Source of the DNA: Variovorax sp. OV700
Lineage (GTDB): Bacteria > Pseudomonadota > Gammaproteobacteria > Burkholderiales > Burkholderiaceae_C
Assembly (NCBI RefSeq): GCF_900099805.1
Contig: NZ_FNDR01000008.1
Location: 267,479 to 331,478 of the forward strand
Length of the DNA: 64,000 nucleotides
Direction: 5' to 3'
This document shows positions 8,495-16,945 of the stretch, piece by piece (within the stretch, counting starts at the first letter, position 1; every line of letters starts with the position of its first letter). Made by a program: the position numbers and the translations under genes. The notes beneath the pieces are model-generated. The model did not search any database. It worked only from the letters and a program-made list of their open reading frames with translations, and was not told where the DNA came from.

Positions 8495-8791
8495 TCACAT
8501 GTGGTCGACTGACTTGGGCAGCGAATAGAAGGTCGGATGGCGATACACCTTGTCCTCCGCCGGATCGAAGAACATGTCCTTGTCACCCGGATCGCTCGCC
8601 ACGATCTGTTCCGAGCGCACCACCCAGATGCTGCTGCCTTCCTGTCGGCGCGTGTACACGTCTCGCGCCATCTGGATTGCCATCTTCGGATCGACCGCAT
8701 GCAGGCTGCCGCAATGCTTGTGGTCGAGCCCGGCCTTGCTCCGCACGAACACTTCCCACAGGGGCCACTCTTGCTGGATGTCGGCGCTCAT
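8495..8791 (-). CDS. paaB: Phenylacetyl-CoA epoxidase subunit PaaB
   Basis: 98 residues, MSADIQQEWPLWEVFVRSKAG, with the PaaB hallmarks HCGSLHAVDPKMAIQMARDVYTRR and SIWVVRSEQI. PaaB bridges PaaAC heterodimers in the oxygenase complex. The ATG at 8791 overlaps the paaA stop by 4 bp, which fixes the start. The length is normal for the family. Confidence 0.95.
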   Translation of the reverse strand: MSADIQQEWPLWEVFVRSKAGLDHKHCGSLHAVDPKMAIQMARDVYTRRQEGSSIWVVRSEQIVASDPGDKDMFFDPAEDKVYRHPTFYSLPKSVDHM

Positions 8792-9801
8792 GCGGCCTCC
8801 TTCATTGGTTGCTTGTTGGCGTGGGCCATCGCGGCTTCGCGCACCCACGCGCCTTCTTCCCATGCATCGACACGGGCCTGCAGGCGCTCGCGGTTGCAGG
8901 GGCCGTCGCCGCCGATCACGCGCCAGAACTCGCTCCAGTCGATGGTGCCGAAGTCGTGCGCCTGGCGCTCTTCGTTCCACTTCAGGTCGGGGTCGGGCAG
9001 CGTGACGCCGAGGATGCGCGCCTGCTCCACGGCGGCGTCGATGAACTTCTGGCGCAATTCGTCGTTGCTGAAGCGCTTGATGCCCCAGCGCATCGACTGC
9101 GCGCTGTTGGGCGACTGGTCGTCCGGCGGGCCGAACATCATGATCGAAGGCCACCACCAGCGGTTGACCGCGTCCTGCACCATCGCCTTCTGCGCCTCGG
9201 TGCCGCGAGTCATCATCGTCAGCAGCGCTTCATAGCCCTGGCGCTGGTGAAAGCTTTCCTCGCGGCAGATGCGGATCATGGCGCGTGCATACGGCGCATA
9301 CGAGCAGCGGCAGATCGGCACCTGGTTCATGATGGCCGCGCCGTCCACCAGCCAGCCGATGGTGCCCATGTCGGCCCAGGTCAGCGTGGGGTAGTTGAAG
9401 ATCGAGCTGTACTTGGCCCTGCCGGTGTGCAGTGCGTCGAACATCTGGTCGCGCGAGGTGCCCAGCGTCTCGGCGGCGGCATACAGGTAGAGCCCGTGGC
9501 CGCCTTCGTCCTGCACTTTGGCCAGCAGGATGGCCTTGCGCTTGAGCGTGGGCGCGCGGCCGATCCAGTTGCCCTCGGGCAGCATGCCGACGATCTCGGA
9601 ATGCGCGTGCTGGCTGATCTGGCGAACCAGCGTCTTGCGGTAGTGCTCGGGCATCCAATCTTTGGCCTCGATGAAATCGCCGGCGTCGATGTGCGCGTCG
9701 AAGCGCTCCTCGAGCCGCATTTCTTCGGCCGAGCGCACCGCTTTCTTCTTGCCGTCTTCGCCGGCGTCCTTGCCCACGGTGTCCATCGCCTGGGTATACA
9801 T
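8788..9801 (-). CDS. paaA: Phenylacetyl-CoA epoxidase catalytic subunit PaaA
   Basis: 337 residues with ferritin-like di-iron motifs DEGGH (98-102) and EESFH (181-185) and the family stretch CRCSYAPYARAMIRICREES. PaaA binds phenylacetyl-CoA and inserts one oxygen atom to give the 1,2-epoxide. The start at 9801 (MYTQAMDTVG) is taken because nothing further upstream resembles the family. The N-terminus carries a Lys/Asp-rich extension of about 25 residues relative to the shortest homologues. It is first of the paaABCDE block, 44 bp after paaK. Confidence 0.96.
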   Translation of the reverse strand: MYTQAMDTVGKDAGEDGKKKAVRSAEEMRLEERFDAHIDAGDFIEAKDWMPEHYRKTLVRQISQHAHSEIVGMLPEGNWIGRAPTLKRKAILLAKVQDEGGHGLYLYAAAETLGTSRDQMFDALHTGRAKYSSIFNYPTLTWADMGTIGWLVDGAAIMNQVPICRCSYAPYARAMIRICREESFHQRQGYEALLTMMTRGTEAQKAMVQDAVNRWWWPSIMMFGPPDDQSPNSAQSMRWGIKRFSNDELRQKFIDAAVEQARILGVTLPDPDLKWNEERQAHDFGTIDWSEFWRVIGGDGPCNRERLQARVDAWEEGAWVREAAMAHANKQPMKEAA

Positions 9802-9845
9802 GTGCGTGTCCTTTGCAAAAGGGGTTGATGAACGGCGCGCGGCGC

Positions 9846-11162
9846 TCAGCGCGGTCGCGTGTCGATCACGCGGCGGGCCTTGCCGGTCTGCGTGCGTTCG
9901 ATGGAATCGGGGTCGAACACGCGCACCGCCGTCGAGATGCCGACCAGCGTCTTCACGCGTTCCTGCACCCAGGCGGCGATGGCCTTGCGATCGGCTTCGT
10001 CGATGGCGGCGTTGCGGTGATCCAGTTCGCAATGCACCTCGACCTCATCGAGCAGGCCGTCGCGGCGCACGTGCACCTGGTAGATGCCCGACAGGCGCTC
10101 GTGCGCGAGCACGATTTCTTCCACCTGCGTTGGAAAGACGTTGACGCCGCGGATGATCATCATGTCGTCGCTGCGCCCGACGATCTTGCCCATGCGGCGG
10201 AAGGCGCGAGAGGTGGGTGGTAGCAATCGAGTGAGGTCGCGCGTGCGGTAGCGCACGATCGGCATGGCCTCCTTGCTGAGCGAGGTGAAGACCAGTTCGC
10301 CTTCTTCGCCGTCGGCCTTCAATTCGCCGGTGTCGGGATCGATGATCTCGGGGTAGAAATGGTCTTCCCAGATGACCGGGCCGTCCTTGCTCTCGACGCA
10401 TTCGCTGGCCACGCCCGGGCCCATCACTTCGGAGAGGCCGTAGATGTCGACCGCATCGATGCCGGCCTTGCCCTCGATGTCGCGGCGCATCGCTTCGGTC
10501 CAGGGCTCGGCGCCGAAGATGCCGATCTTGAGCGAGCTGTCTTTCGCATCGAGGCCCTGGCGTTCGAACTGCTCGATGATCACCTGCATGTAGCTGGGCG
10601 TGACCATGATGATGTCGGGCTTGAAGTCCTGGATCAGCTGAACTTGCTTCTCGGTCTGGCCGCCCGACATCGGGATGACCGTGCAGCCCGCGCGCTCGGC
10701 GCCGTAGTGCGCACCAAGGCCGCCTGTGAAAAGTCCGTAGCCATAGGCCACGTGGACCATGTCACCGGCCCGCCCACCTGCTGCCCGAATCGAGCGCGCG
10801 ACGAGATTGGCCCAGGTGTCGATGTCCTTCAGCGTGTAGCCCACCACGGTCGGCTTGCCGGTGGTGCCCGACGACGCATGGATGCGCGCAACCTGCGTGC
10901 GCGGCACGGCGAACATGCCGAAGGGATAGTTGTCGCGCAGGTCGCTCTTCACCGTGAACGGAAACTTCGACAGGTCGGCGAGCGTCTTCAGGTCTTCCGG
11001 ATGCACGCCCTTGGCATCGAAGGCCTTGCGGTAGTGCGCCACGTTGTCGTATGCGCGCTGCAGCGTGGCGCGCAGGCGCCGGATCTGCAGCGCGGTGATT
11101 TCGTCGCGGCTCGCGGTTTCGATGGGTTCGAGCTCGCCGGGCGCGGGGTGTCTGGCTGTCAT
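9846..11162 (-). CDS. paaK: Phenylacetate-CoA ligase
   Basis: 438 residues of the adenylate-forming PaaK family, with the ATP/AMP-binding P-loop SSGTTGKP (97-104), GYGLFTGGLGAHYGAERAG and the C-terminal AMP-binding domain with VGRSDDMMIIRGVNVFP. It converts phenylacetate, CoA and ATP to phenylacetyl-CoA, the entry step of the pathway and the source of the inducer for PaaR-type repressors. It lies between paaI and paaA on the same strand with gaps of 12 and 44 bp. Confidence 0.96.
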   Translation of the reverse strand: MTARHPAPGELEPIETASRDEITALQIRRLRATLQRAYDNVAHYRKAFDAKGVHPEDLKTLADLSKFPFTVKSDLRDNYPFGMFAVPRTQVARIHASSGTTGKPTVVGYTLKDIDTWANLVARSIRAAGGRAGDMVHVAYGYGLFTGGLGAHYGAERAGCTVIPMSGGQTEKQVQLIQDFKPDIIMVTPSYMQVIIEQFERQGLDAKDSSLKIGIFGAEPWTEAMRRDIEGKAGIDAVDIYGLSEVMGPGVASECVESKDGPVIWEDHFYPEIIDPDTGELKADGEEGELVFTSLSKEAMPIVRYRTRDLTRLLPPTSRAFRRMGKIVGRSDDMMIIRGVNVFPTQVEEIVLAHERLSGIYQVHVRRDGLLDEVEVHCELDHRNAAIDEADRKAIAAWVQERVKTLVGISTAVRVFDPDSIERTQTGKARRVIDTRPR

Positions 11163-11174
11163 GGGCTTGTCTCC

Positions 11175-11618
11175 TCAGGCGGCAACGGCGGGGCGGCCCT
11201 TGGCGGTGTAGGAGCGGCCGCGAAAGATCGCGATGCGCTCGCCGCGCTGGTTGGTGATTTCGGCGTCGTACACGCCGGTGCGGCCGGCTTTCGAAACCTC
11301 GAAGCAGCGCGCGGTGAGCACGTCGTCTTCGCGCGCCGGCGCAATGAAGTCGATCGAGAAGCCCGAGGCGACCGTCAGTTCGTTGTACGAGTTGCAGGCA
11401 AAAGCAAAGGTGGAATCGGCCAGCGTGGCCATGAAGCCGCCGTGGCAGATGGCGTGGCCGTTGAGCATGTCGGTGCGCACGCGCATCTCGAGCGTGGCCT
11501 GGCCCGGTGCGATCTCGACGATGCGCATGCCGAGGCCCTTGCTCGCGTTGTCGTTCGCGAACATGCCGTCGCGGACGTACTCGGCGGTTTGCTGCGGGGT
11601 GCGGGTGGTGTCATTCAT
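11175..11618 (-). CDS. paaI: Hydroxyphenylacetyl-CoA thioesterase PaaI
   Basis: 147 residues with the hot-dog fold signature NGHAICHGGFMATLADSTFAF (53-73), including the HGG turn and the conserved Asp68. PaaI hydrolyses dead-end CoA thioesters so that CoA is not trapped when the pathway stalls. It is 3 bp downstream of paaG and 12 bp upstream of paaK. Length is usual for the family. Confidence 0.93.
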   Translation of the reverse strand: MNDTTRTPQQTAEYVRDGMFANDNASKGLGMRIVEIAPGQATLEMRVRTDMLNGHAICHGGFMATLADSTFAFACNSYNELTVASGFSIDFIAPAREDDVLTARCFEVSKAGRTGVYDAEITNQRGERIAIFRGRSYTAKGRPAVAA

Positions 11619-11621
11619 GGC

Positions 11622-12425
11622 TCAGCGGTCCTTGAACACCGGCGCGCGCTTGGCGCGGAAGGCTTCGACGCCCTCGCGGTAGTCGTTGGCGTTGCCCATC
11701 TCGCGTTGGAGGCGGGCTTCTTCGGCAAGTGCGGCATCGAGGTTCATGTCCTGCGACGCGGCCATCGCTTGGCGCGTGGCAACGAGGGCGCGGGTCGGCA
11801 TGCCAGCCAGTTTCGATGCGAGTGCGGCGACCGTCTCGGCCAGTGCCGCGTCTTCCACGCATTGCCAGATCAGGCCGATGCGCGCGGCTTCTTCGGCCGG
11901 CAGCTTGTCGCCCAGCATCGCGATGCCCAGCGCGCGCGCCGAGCCCACGAGCCGCGGCAGCAGCCACGTGCCGCCTGTGTCGGGCACGAGGCCGATCTTG
12001 GTGAATGCCTGGATGAAGCTGGCCGAATGCGCGGCTACGACAAGGTCGCAACACAGCGCGATGTTGGCGCCGGCTCCGGCAGCAACGCCGTTGACGGCTG
12101 CGATCACGGGCATCGGCATCGAGCGCAGGCGCGCCACCAGCGGGGCGTAGTAAGTGGAGATGACATGGCCCAGGTCCTTGGGCGCGGCACCGGGTGTGGA
12201 GTCGGGTGCGACCGCAGGGTCGGCGAGGTCCTGCCCGGCGCAGAAGCCGCGACCAGCACCTGTAAGCACGACGCAGCGCACCTTCTCGTCACGCGCGGCA
12301 AGGTCGAGCGCGGCCATCAGCTCGGCATGCAATTCCGTCGTGAAGCTGTTGAGCGCCGCGGGGCGGTTAAGGCTCAACGTGCGCACGGCGCCGGCATCGC
12401 TGGCGAGAACTAAAGGTTCTGGCAT
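11622..12425 (-). CDS. paaG: 1,2-epoxyphenylacetyl-CoA isomerase PaaG
   Basis: 267 residues from the chosen ATG. It is a crotonase-fold enzyme with FCAGQDL (61-67), GVAAGAG (113-119) and the acidic LVPDTGG (146-152, Asp149) typical of PaaG isomerases. It rearranges the ring epoxide to the oxepin. The ATG at 12425 has a GAGAG site eight bases upstream. An earlier in-frame ATG at 12440 has AAGG directly abutting it and is less likely. This is the first gene of the long minus-strand run, facing the probable PaaR operator. Confidence 0.93.
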   Translation of the reverse strand: MPEPLVLASDAGAVRTLSLNRPAALNSFTTELHAELMAALDLAARDEKVRCVVLTGAGRGFCAGQDLADPAVAPDSTPGAAPKDLGHVISTYYAPLVARLRSMPMPVIAAVNGVAAGAGANIALCCDLVVAAHSASFIQAFTKIGLVPDTGGTWLLPRLVGSARALGIAMLGDKLPAEEAARIGLIWQCVEDAALAETVAALASKLAGMPTRALVATRQAMAASQDMNLDAALAEEARLQREMGNANDYREGVEAFRAKRAPVFKDR

Positions 12426-12476
12426 GGGCTTGTCTCTCATCCTTGAAATGGGGTGAATCGGCCCTCAAACACTATT

Positions 12477-12491
12477 GACCGACCGTCCGGT
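12477..12491. promoter_or_regulatory. Probable PaaR (TetR) operator in the paaG-paaY divergent promoter region
   Basis: GACCGACCGTCCGGT is an imperfect palindrome with ACCG (12478-12481) opposite CGGT (12488-12491), of the kind TetR-family repressors bind. It lies about 50 bp upstream of paaG and about 85 bp upstream of paaY. The nine bases GACCGACCG recur at 12565-12573, overlapping the paaY ribosome site. Betaproteobacterial paa clusters are known to be controlled by a TetR-type PaaR; assignment of this exact site is inference. Confidence 0.6.
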
Positions 12492-12574
12492 AGATTTTAA
12501 GATCGTCTTCCATGACGGCACAAGCGGGTTAAGTCGGGGCAAACCCTGAGCCCGCATTCAAGGAGACCGACCGA

Positions 12575-13177
12575 ATGCCCAGCTACTCCATCGATGGGGT
12601 GATTCCCGTCGTCGACCCGACGGCCTACGTGCATCCCAGCGCCGTCTTGATCGGCGACGTGATCGTCGGCCCCGGCTGCTACGTGGGCCCCTGCGCGAGC
12701 CTCCGCGGTGACTTCGGCCGCATCGTGCTGGAGGAAGGCTCCAACGTGCAGGACCACTGCTGCATTCACGGCTTTCCCGACCAGGACACGGTGGTCGAGG
12801 TCAACGGCCACATCGGCCATGGCGCGATCCTGCACAGCTGCGTCGTGCGGCGCGATGCGCTGGTGGGCATGAATGCGGTGGTGATGGACGAGGCCGAGAT
12901 TGGCGAGCAGGCGATCGTCGCGGCCTGCGCCTTCGTCCCGGCCGGCATGAAGGTGCCGGCGCGCTCGCTGGTGGCGGGCATTCCCGCCAAGGTGAAGAAG
13001 ATGCTGAGCGACGAGGAAATTGCCTGGAAACTCGAAGGCACCCAGACCTACCAGGCGCTGACCGAGCGCAGCCTCGCGAGCCTGCGCGAGGTAGCGCCGC
13101 TGGAGCAGCTGGAACCGGGGCGTCCTCGCCTGCCCGCGACCGATGTGCGCTCGCTGATTGCGACGCGGCGCGGCTAG
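12575..13177 (+). CDS. paaY: PaaY, hexapeptide-repeat gamma-carbonic-anhydrase-like thioesterase
   Basis: 200 residues, MPSYSIDGVIPVVDPTAYVHP, with the left-handed beta-helix repeats (VLIGDVIVGPGCYVGPCASLRGDFG) and histidines HCCIHG and HIGHGAILH in the metal-site positions of the gamma-class carbonic anhydrase fold. PaaY is reported to act as a CoA thioesterase that clears by-products of the pathway. It is divergent from paaG and 65 bp before the TetR gene, on the same strand. AGGAG at 12561-12565 serves as ribosome site. Confidence 0.93.
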   Translation: MPSYSIDGVIPVVDPTAYVHPSAVLIGDVIVGPGCYVGPCASLRGDFGRIVLEEGSNVQDHCCIHGFPDQDTVVEVNGHIGHGAILHSCVVRRDALVGMNAVVMDEAEIGEQAIVAACAFVPAGMKVPARSLVAGIPAKVKKMLSDEEIAWKLEGTQTYQALTERSLASLREVAPLEQLEPGRPRLPATDVRSLIATRRG

Positions 13178-13242
13178 CCGGCGCGCTTCATGCAAGATCG
13201 AGGGTTGCCCGCAACTGCCTGTCAAGGAAGAAAGAAGACCCG

Positions 13243-13902
13243 ATGCCGCGTGGAAGATCCGCCACCTACGACGACCAGCGTGAACTGATCCTCGCGCAGG
13301 CCGCCCAGCTGTTCGCGCGCCGCGGCTATCCAGCCACCTCGATGAACCAGGTGGCCGAGGCCTGCAACCTCTCGAAGGCCACGCTCTATCACTACTACCG
13401 GGACAAGAGCAGCCTCCTCATCAGCATCGCCGAGACGCACGTGTCTCGGCTGGCCGCGCTGGTGGCCGAGGAAGAGGCCTCGACCCACACCGACGAAGAG
13501 CGGCTGCGCCGCTTCATCTACCGCATCGTCGAGGAATATGCGGGTGCGCAGGACGCGCACCGCGTGCTCACCGACGACGTGCGTTTTCTGGAAGAAGCAG
13601 ACCGCGAGCGCGTGCTCGACCAGGAGCGCCAAGTGGTGGCGGGCTTTGCGCGCGCCGTGTCCGCCCTGCGCCCGGGCGCGCCGAGCGACGACCTCGCCAA
13701 GCCGCTGACCATGCTGCTGTTCGGCATGATCAACTGGATGTTCACCTGGATGAAGCCCGGCGGCCGGCTCGACCATGCGTCGATTGCGCCGATCGTGGCC
13801 GACCTGTTCCTGGGCGGTATCGGCGCGGTGAAGGCACCTGCGCCCCGCGCCGATTCGGCGCCGCCGGCAAACCAGCCGGACGCGGTCAAAGGATCCGGTT
13901 GA
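13243..13902 (+). CDS. TetR-family regulator, probable PaaR repressor
   Basis: 219 residues, with a TetR helix-turn-helix at about 34-53 (MNQVAEACNLSKATLYHYYR) and a helical ligand domain. Betaproteobacteria use a TetR-type PaaR that releases DNA on binding phenylacetyl-CoA. Position directly after paaY and the operator-like palindrome at 12477-12491 support that role. The last 17 bases overlap the convergent VWA gene. The Pro/Ala-rich tail after residue 200 is probably disordered. Confidence 0.88.
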   Translation: MPRGRSATYDDQRELILAQAAQLFARRGYPATSMNQVAEACNLSKATLYHYYRDKSSLLISIAETHVSRLAALVAEEEASTHTDEERLRRFIYRIVEEYAGAQDAHRVLTDDVRFLEEADRERVLDQERQVVAGFARAVSALRPGAPSDDLAKPLTMLLFGMINWMFTWMKPGGRLDHASIAPIVADLFLGGIGAVKAPAPRADSAPPANQPDAVKGSG

Positions 13903-14923
13903 ACCAGAGCAGCGACAGCCCCGCCGACAGCAGCGTGAGAATGGCCGCGCCGAGCGCGAAGAGCGCCGAGACCTCGGTTTCCTTTTTCTCCACCGTGAGC
14001 CGCGAGCTCAGCGTTTCGTACACCTTCTTCAGGTCGGCGGCGGTGCCGGCGTAGAAGTATTCGGCCTGCGTCTTGTTGGCCACGGCCTTGAGCGTTTCCT
14101 CGTCGAGCCGCACGCGCATCGACCAGCCTTCGAAGCCGATGGTCTCGCCATCGACCGTGCCCACGCCCACCGTGTAGATGCGCACGCCGCGGTCCGCCGC
14201 GGCCTTGGCGGCATCGAGCGGATCAACGCCCGTGGTGCGCTGGCCGTCGGTCAGCATGATGATGGCGGCCGAGGTGTAGGAGCCCGGCGCCACCGGCGTG
14301 AACTCCTTGGCCTGCTTCTCCGTCTGGTCGATGGGCGTGCCGCGCTGGCGGCTCGGTGCGCTGAACTGCGAGACGTCGATGCCCGCGTCGGGGAACAGGG
14401 TGGCGAGCGACACCACGATCGCGTTGCCCGTGGCCGTGGCGCGCTGCAGCTGGAAGCTGTCGATGGCGGTGATCAGGTCGTCGTGGTTGGTGGTGGGCAA
14501 CTGCGCCACCTGCGCGCTGCCCGCGAAGGCGACGATGCCCACTTTCACGTGCCGCGGCAGGTCCTTGATGAAGGTCTTGGCCGCTTCCTGGGCTGCGACC
14601 AGGCGGTTGGGCAGCACGTCGGCCGCGCGCATGCTTCCGGAAACGTCCATCGCGAGGATGATGGTCTGCTGATTCGAAGGCAGCATCACCACGGCCATCG
14701 GCCGCGCGGCCGCCACCAGCATGGCGGCCATGGCCAGGAGGAACAGGAAGGGCGGGACATGCCGCCGGATGCTCTGGCCGGCGCCCATGGCCTCGCGCAC
14801 GATCGAGAGGCTCGCATAGCGCACTGCCAGCTTCTTCTTGCGGCGGATCAGCCAGATGTAGAGCAACACCAGGAGCGGCAGTGCCGCCAGCAACCAAAGG
14901 AATTGAGGCCAGAGAAAAGTCAT
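13886..14923 (-). CDS. Membrane-anchored von Willebrand factor A domain protein (BatA-like)
   Basis: 345 residues. N-terminal membrane spans lie at about 5-24 and 57-74, then a VWA domain whose metal-ion-dependent adhesion site starts with DVSGS (93-97) and continues with a TATGNAI region and MLTDGQ. A C-terminal span at about 324-342 is followed by the end of the protein. Such proteins form complexes with MoxR ATPases and DUF58 proteins at the membrane. The start overlaps the DUF58 stop by 4 bp and the stop overlaps paaR convergently. Exact function unknown. Confidence 0.9.
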   Translation of the reverse strand: MTFLWPQFLWLLAALPLLVLLYIWLIRRKKKLAVRYASLSIVREAMGAGQSIRRHVPPFLFLLAMAAMLVAAARPMAVVMLPSNQQTIILAMDVSGSMRAADVLPNRLVAAQEAAKTFIKDLPRHVKVGIVAFAGSAQVAQLPTTNHDDLITAIDSFQLQRATATGNAIVVSLATLFPDAGIDVSQFSAPSRQRGTPIDQTEKQAKEFTPVAPGSYTSAAIIMLTDGQRTTGVDPLDAAKAAADRGVRIYTVGVGTVDGETIGFEGWSMRVRLDEETLKAVANKTQAEYFYAGTAADLKKVYETLSSRLTVEKKETEVSALFALGAAILTLLSAGLSLLWFNRIL

Positions 14924-15909
14924 GCTGCCACCGCCTTCACTCCGCTGATGCCGATGCGCGTGCGGCGCTTGCGCATGTCGGCAAAACGAACGATGGCTTC
15001 CACCAGGTCGTCACTGGTCGAAAGCTCGAGCGCGTCGACCCCCGCCCTTGCGAGTGAAGCGCGCAGCGTTGCTTCACGCTCGGCCGCCAGGCGTGCAAAG
15101 CGTTTGCGAAAGCCCGCATCGTGGGTGTCGACCCAGAGCTGCTCGCCGGTTTCGGCGTCGCGCAGCGGCACCAGGCCGAGATCGGGCAGGTCGAGTTCAA
15201 GCGGATCGAACAGGCGCACAGCAATGACTTCATGCCGCTGCACCAGTTGGCCGAGCGGGCGTTCCCAGCCGGGCTCGCTCAGGAAGTCGGACACCACGAA
15301 GACGGTGGAGCGGCGCGGCATGAGCGTGCCAGCGGACTTCAGCAGGTCAGCCAGCCGCGTCATGCCTTTTTGCGTGGGCGCGGCCTCGAACTTGTCGGCG
15401 CGGCGCTCCATGGCGTGCAGCAGGTGCAGCACGTGCCGGCGGCCGCTGCGCGGCGGAATCACCGCTTCAAGGTCGGTGCCGTAGACGAGCGCGCCGACCC
15501 GGTTGCCATGGCGCGTGAGCAGGCGCGCAAGCACGCCGACGAAGCCGGCCGAGATCTCGCGCTTGGCCTTCTTGCCGGAACCGAAATCGACCGAGCGGCT
15601 CAGGTCGAGCACGAACCATGCGGACATCTCGCGGTCCTCGGTGAAGACGCGCACGTGAGGCGTCTGCAGCCGCGCGGTCACGTTCCAGTCGATGTGGCGC
15701 ACGTCGTCGTGGTGCTGGTATTCGCGCAGGTCGGCCAGGTCGAGCCCGGTGCCGCGCATCAGCGTGCGGTAGTCGCCTTGCAGCAGGCCGTCCAGGCGGC
15801 GGATCACCGTCCATTCGAGCCGGCGCAGCGCGCGTTCAGCACCGCCGGCTTCAGCATTGAGCCGTTCGTCATTGGCGGCCGCGGGGGCCTTACGCCACCA
15901 GCTTTTCAT
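14920..15909 (-). CDS. DUF58 domain protein of the MoxR cluster
   Basis: 329 residues with the DUF58 core: LADLREYQHHDDVRHIDWNV, then FTEDREMSAWFVLDLSRSVDFG, where DLSRS resembles a degenerate MIDAS site. No signal peptide or membrane span is seen. It is co-translated with the VWA gene (4-bp overlap) and overlaps the moxR gene end by 20 bp, so the three form one operon. DUF58 proteins accompany MoxR ATPases in complex-assembly systems; the client here is not evident. Confidence 0.9.
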   Translation of the reverse strand: MKSWWRKAPAAANDERLNAEAGGAERALRRLEWTVIRRLDGLLQGDYRTLMRGTGLDLADLREYQHHDDVRHIDWNVTARLQTPHVRVFTEDREMSAWFVLDLSRSVDFGSGKKAKREISAGFVGVLARLLTRHGNRVGALVYGTDLEAVIPPRSGRRHVLHLLHAMERRADKFEAAPTQKGMTRLADLLKSAGTLMPRRSTVFVVSDFLSEPGWERPLGQLVQRHEVIAVRLFDPLELDLPDLGLVPLRDAETGEQLWVDTHDAGFRKRFARLAAEREATLRASLARAGVDALELSTSDDLVEAIVRFADMRKRRTRIGISGVKAVAA

Positions 15910-16903
15910 GTTCGAGCGGTTTTGGGGGAGCGGGGACGGCTTTCATGATCTTCTCGATCAGGCTGTCGGGTGTGAGCCCCTCGGACAAGCCTTCGTAGGA
16001 AAGCGTCACGCGATGGCGCAGCACGTCGGGCACCAGCGCCGTCATGTCTTCGGGCAGGGCGTAGCTTCGGCCGCGCAGCAGCGCGAGGGCGCGCGCGCCC
16101 TCGGTGAGGCTGATGCTCGCGCGCGGGCTGGCGCCGAAAGTGATGAAGCGGCGCATGTCCTTCAGACCGTGCTTGTCAGGCGTGCGCGTGGCGGAGACCA
16201 GCTTCACGGCGTACTGGATGAGCGAGGGATCGACGTACACGCGCCGTGCCTCGGCCTGCAACTCTGCGAGCTGTTCGGTGGTCGCGACCGGGCTGGCGCC
16301 GACTGGCGGTCCGATCACGCGCTGGACGATGACGAACTCTTCCTCGTCGCTCGGGTAGTCGACCAGCACCTTCATCATGAAGCGGTCGACCTGTGCCTCG
16401 GGCAGGGGATAGGTACCCTCGGTCTCGATGGGGTTCTGCGTGGCCATGACCAGGAAAGGCCGCGGCACCCTGTGCGTTTCGCCGGCAATGGTGACCTGGC
16501 GCTCCTGCATCACCTCGAGCAGCGCGCTCTGCACCTTGGCCGGCGCGCGGTTGATTTCGTCCGCTAGCAGCAGGTTGGCGAACACCGGCCCAAGCGAAGT
16601 GCTGAACTCGCCGGTCTTCTGGTTGTAGATGCGCGTACCGACCAGGTCGGCCGGCACCAGGTCTGGCGTGAACTGGATGCGCTTGAACTGGCCGCGAACG
16701 GTGTCGGCCAGCGTCTTGACGGTGAGCGTTTTCGCGAGGCCCGGCACGCCTTCGACCAGCAGATGCCCGCCCGCGAGCATGGCGACCATCACGCGCTCCA
16801 GGAAGCGGTCCTGGCCCACCACCACCCGCTTGACCTCGTAGAGGATCTGCTCCATCAGCTCGGCCGTGGCGGAAGACGTGGAAAAAGGGGTCTCGGTGCT
16901 CAT
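15890..16903 (-). CDS. MoxR-family AAA+ ATPase
   Basis: 337 residues with Walker A GVPGLAKT (52-59), Walker B LLLADEINRA (111-120) and ATQNPIETEGTYPLPEAQVDRFM, diagnostic of MoxR proteins. These act as chaperone-like ATPases that insert metals or assemble complexes, usually with VWA-domain partners, and both partner types follow immediately downstream. The upstream gene on the same strand is the membrane protease, 42 bp away. Confidence 0.93.
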   Translation of the reverse strand: MSTETPFSTSSATAELMEQILYEVKRVVVGQDRFLERVMVAMLAGGHLLVEGVPGLAKTLTVKTLADTVRGQFKRIQFTPDLVPADLVGTRIYNQKTGEFSTSLGPVFANLLLADEINRAPAKVQSALLEVMQERQVTIAGETHRVPRPFLVMATQNPIETEGTYPLPEAQVDRFMMKVLVDYPSDEEEFVIVQRVIGPPVGASPVATTEQLAELQAEARRVYVDPSLIQYAVKLVSATRTPDKHGLKDMRRFITFGASPRASISLTEGARALALLRGRSYALPEDMTALVPDVLRHRVTLSYEGLSEGLTPDSLIEKIMKAVPAPPKPLEHEKLVA

Positions 16904-16945
16904 GCGATGGTCTTTCTGGATAAACGATCGAAGGGCGGGGCGGTT

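Noticed and set aside
13886..13902. Frameshift or assembly error at the paaR / VWA gene overlap
   Set aside because: The genes are convergent and both have normal C-terminal lengths; a 17-bp convergent overlap is common in dense genomes.
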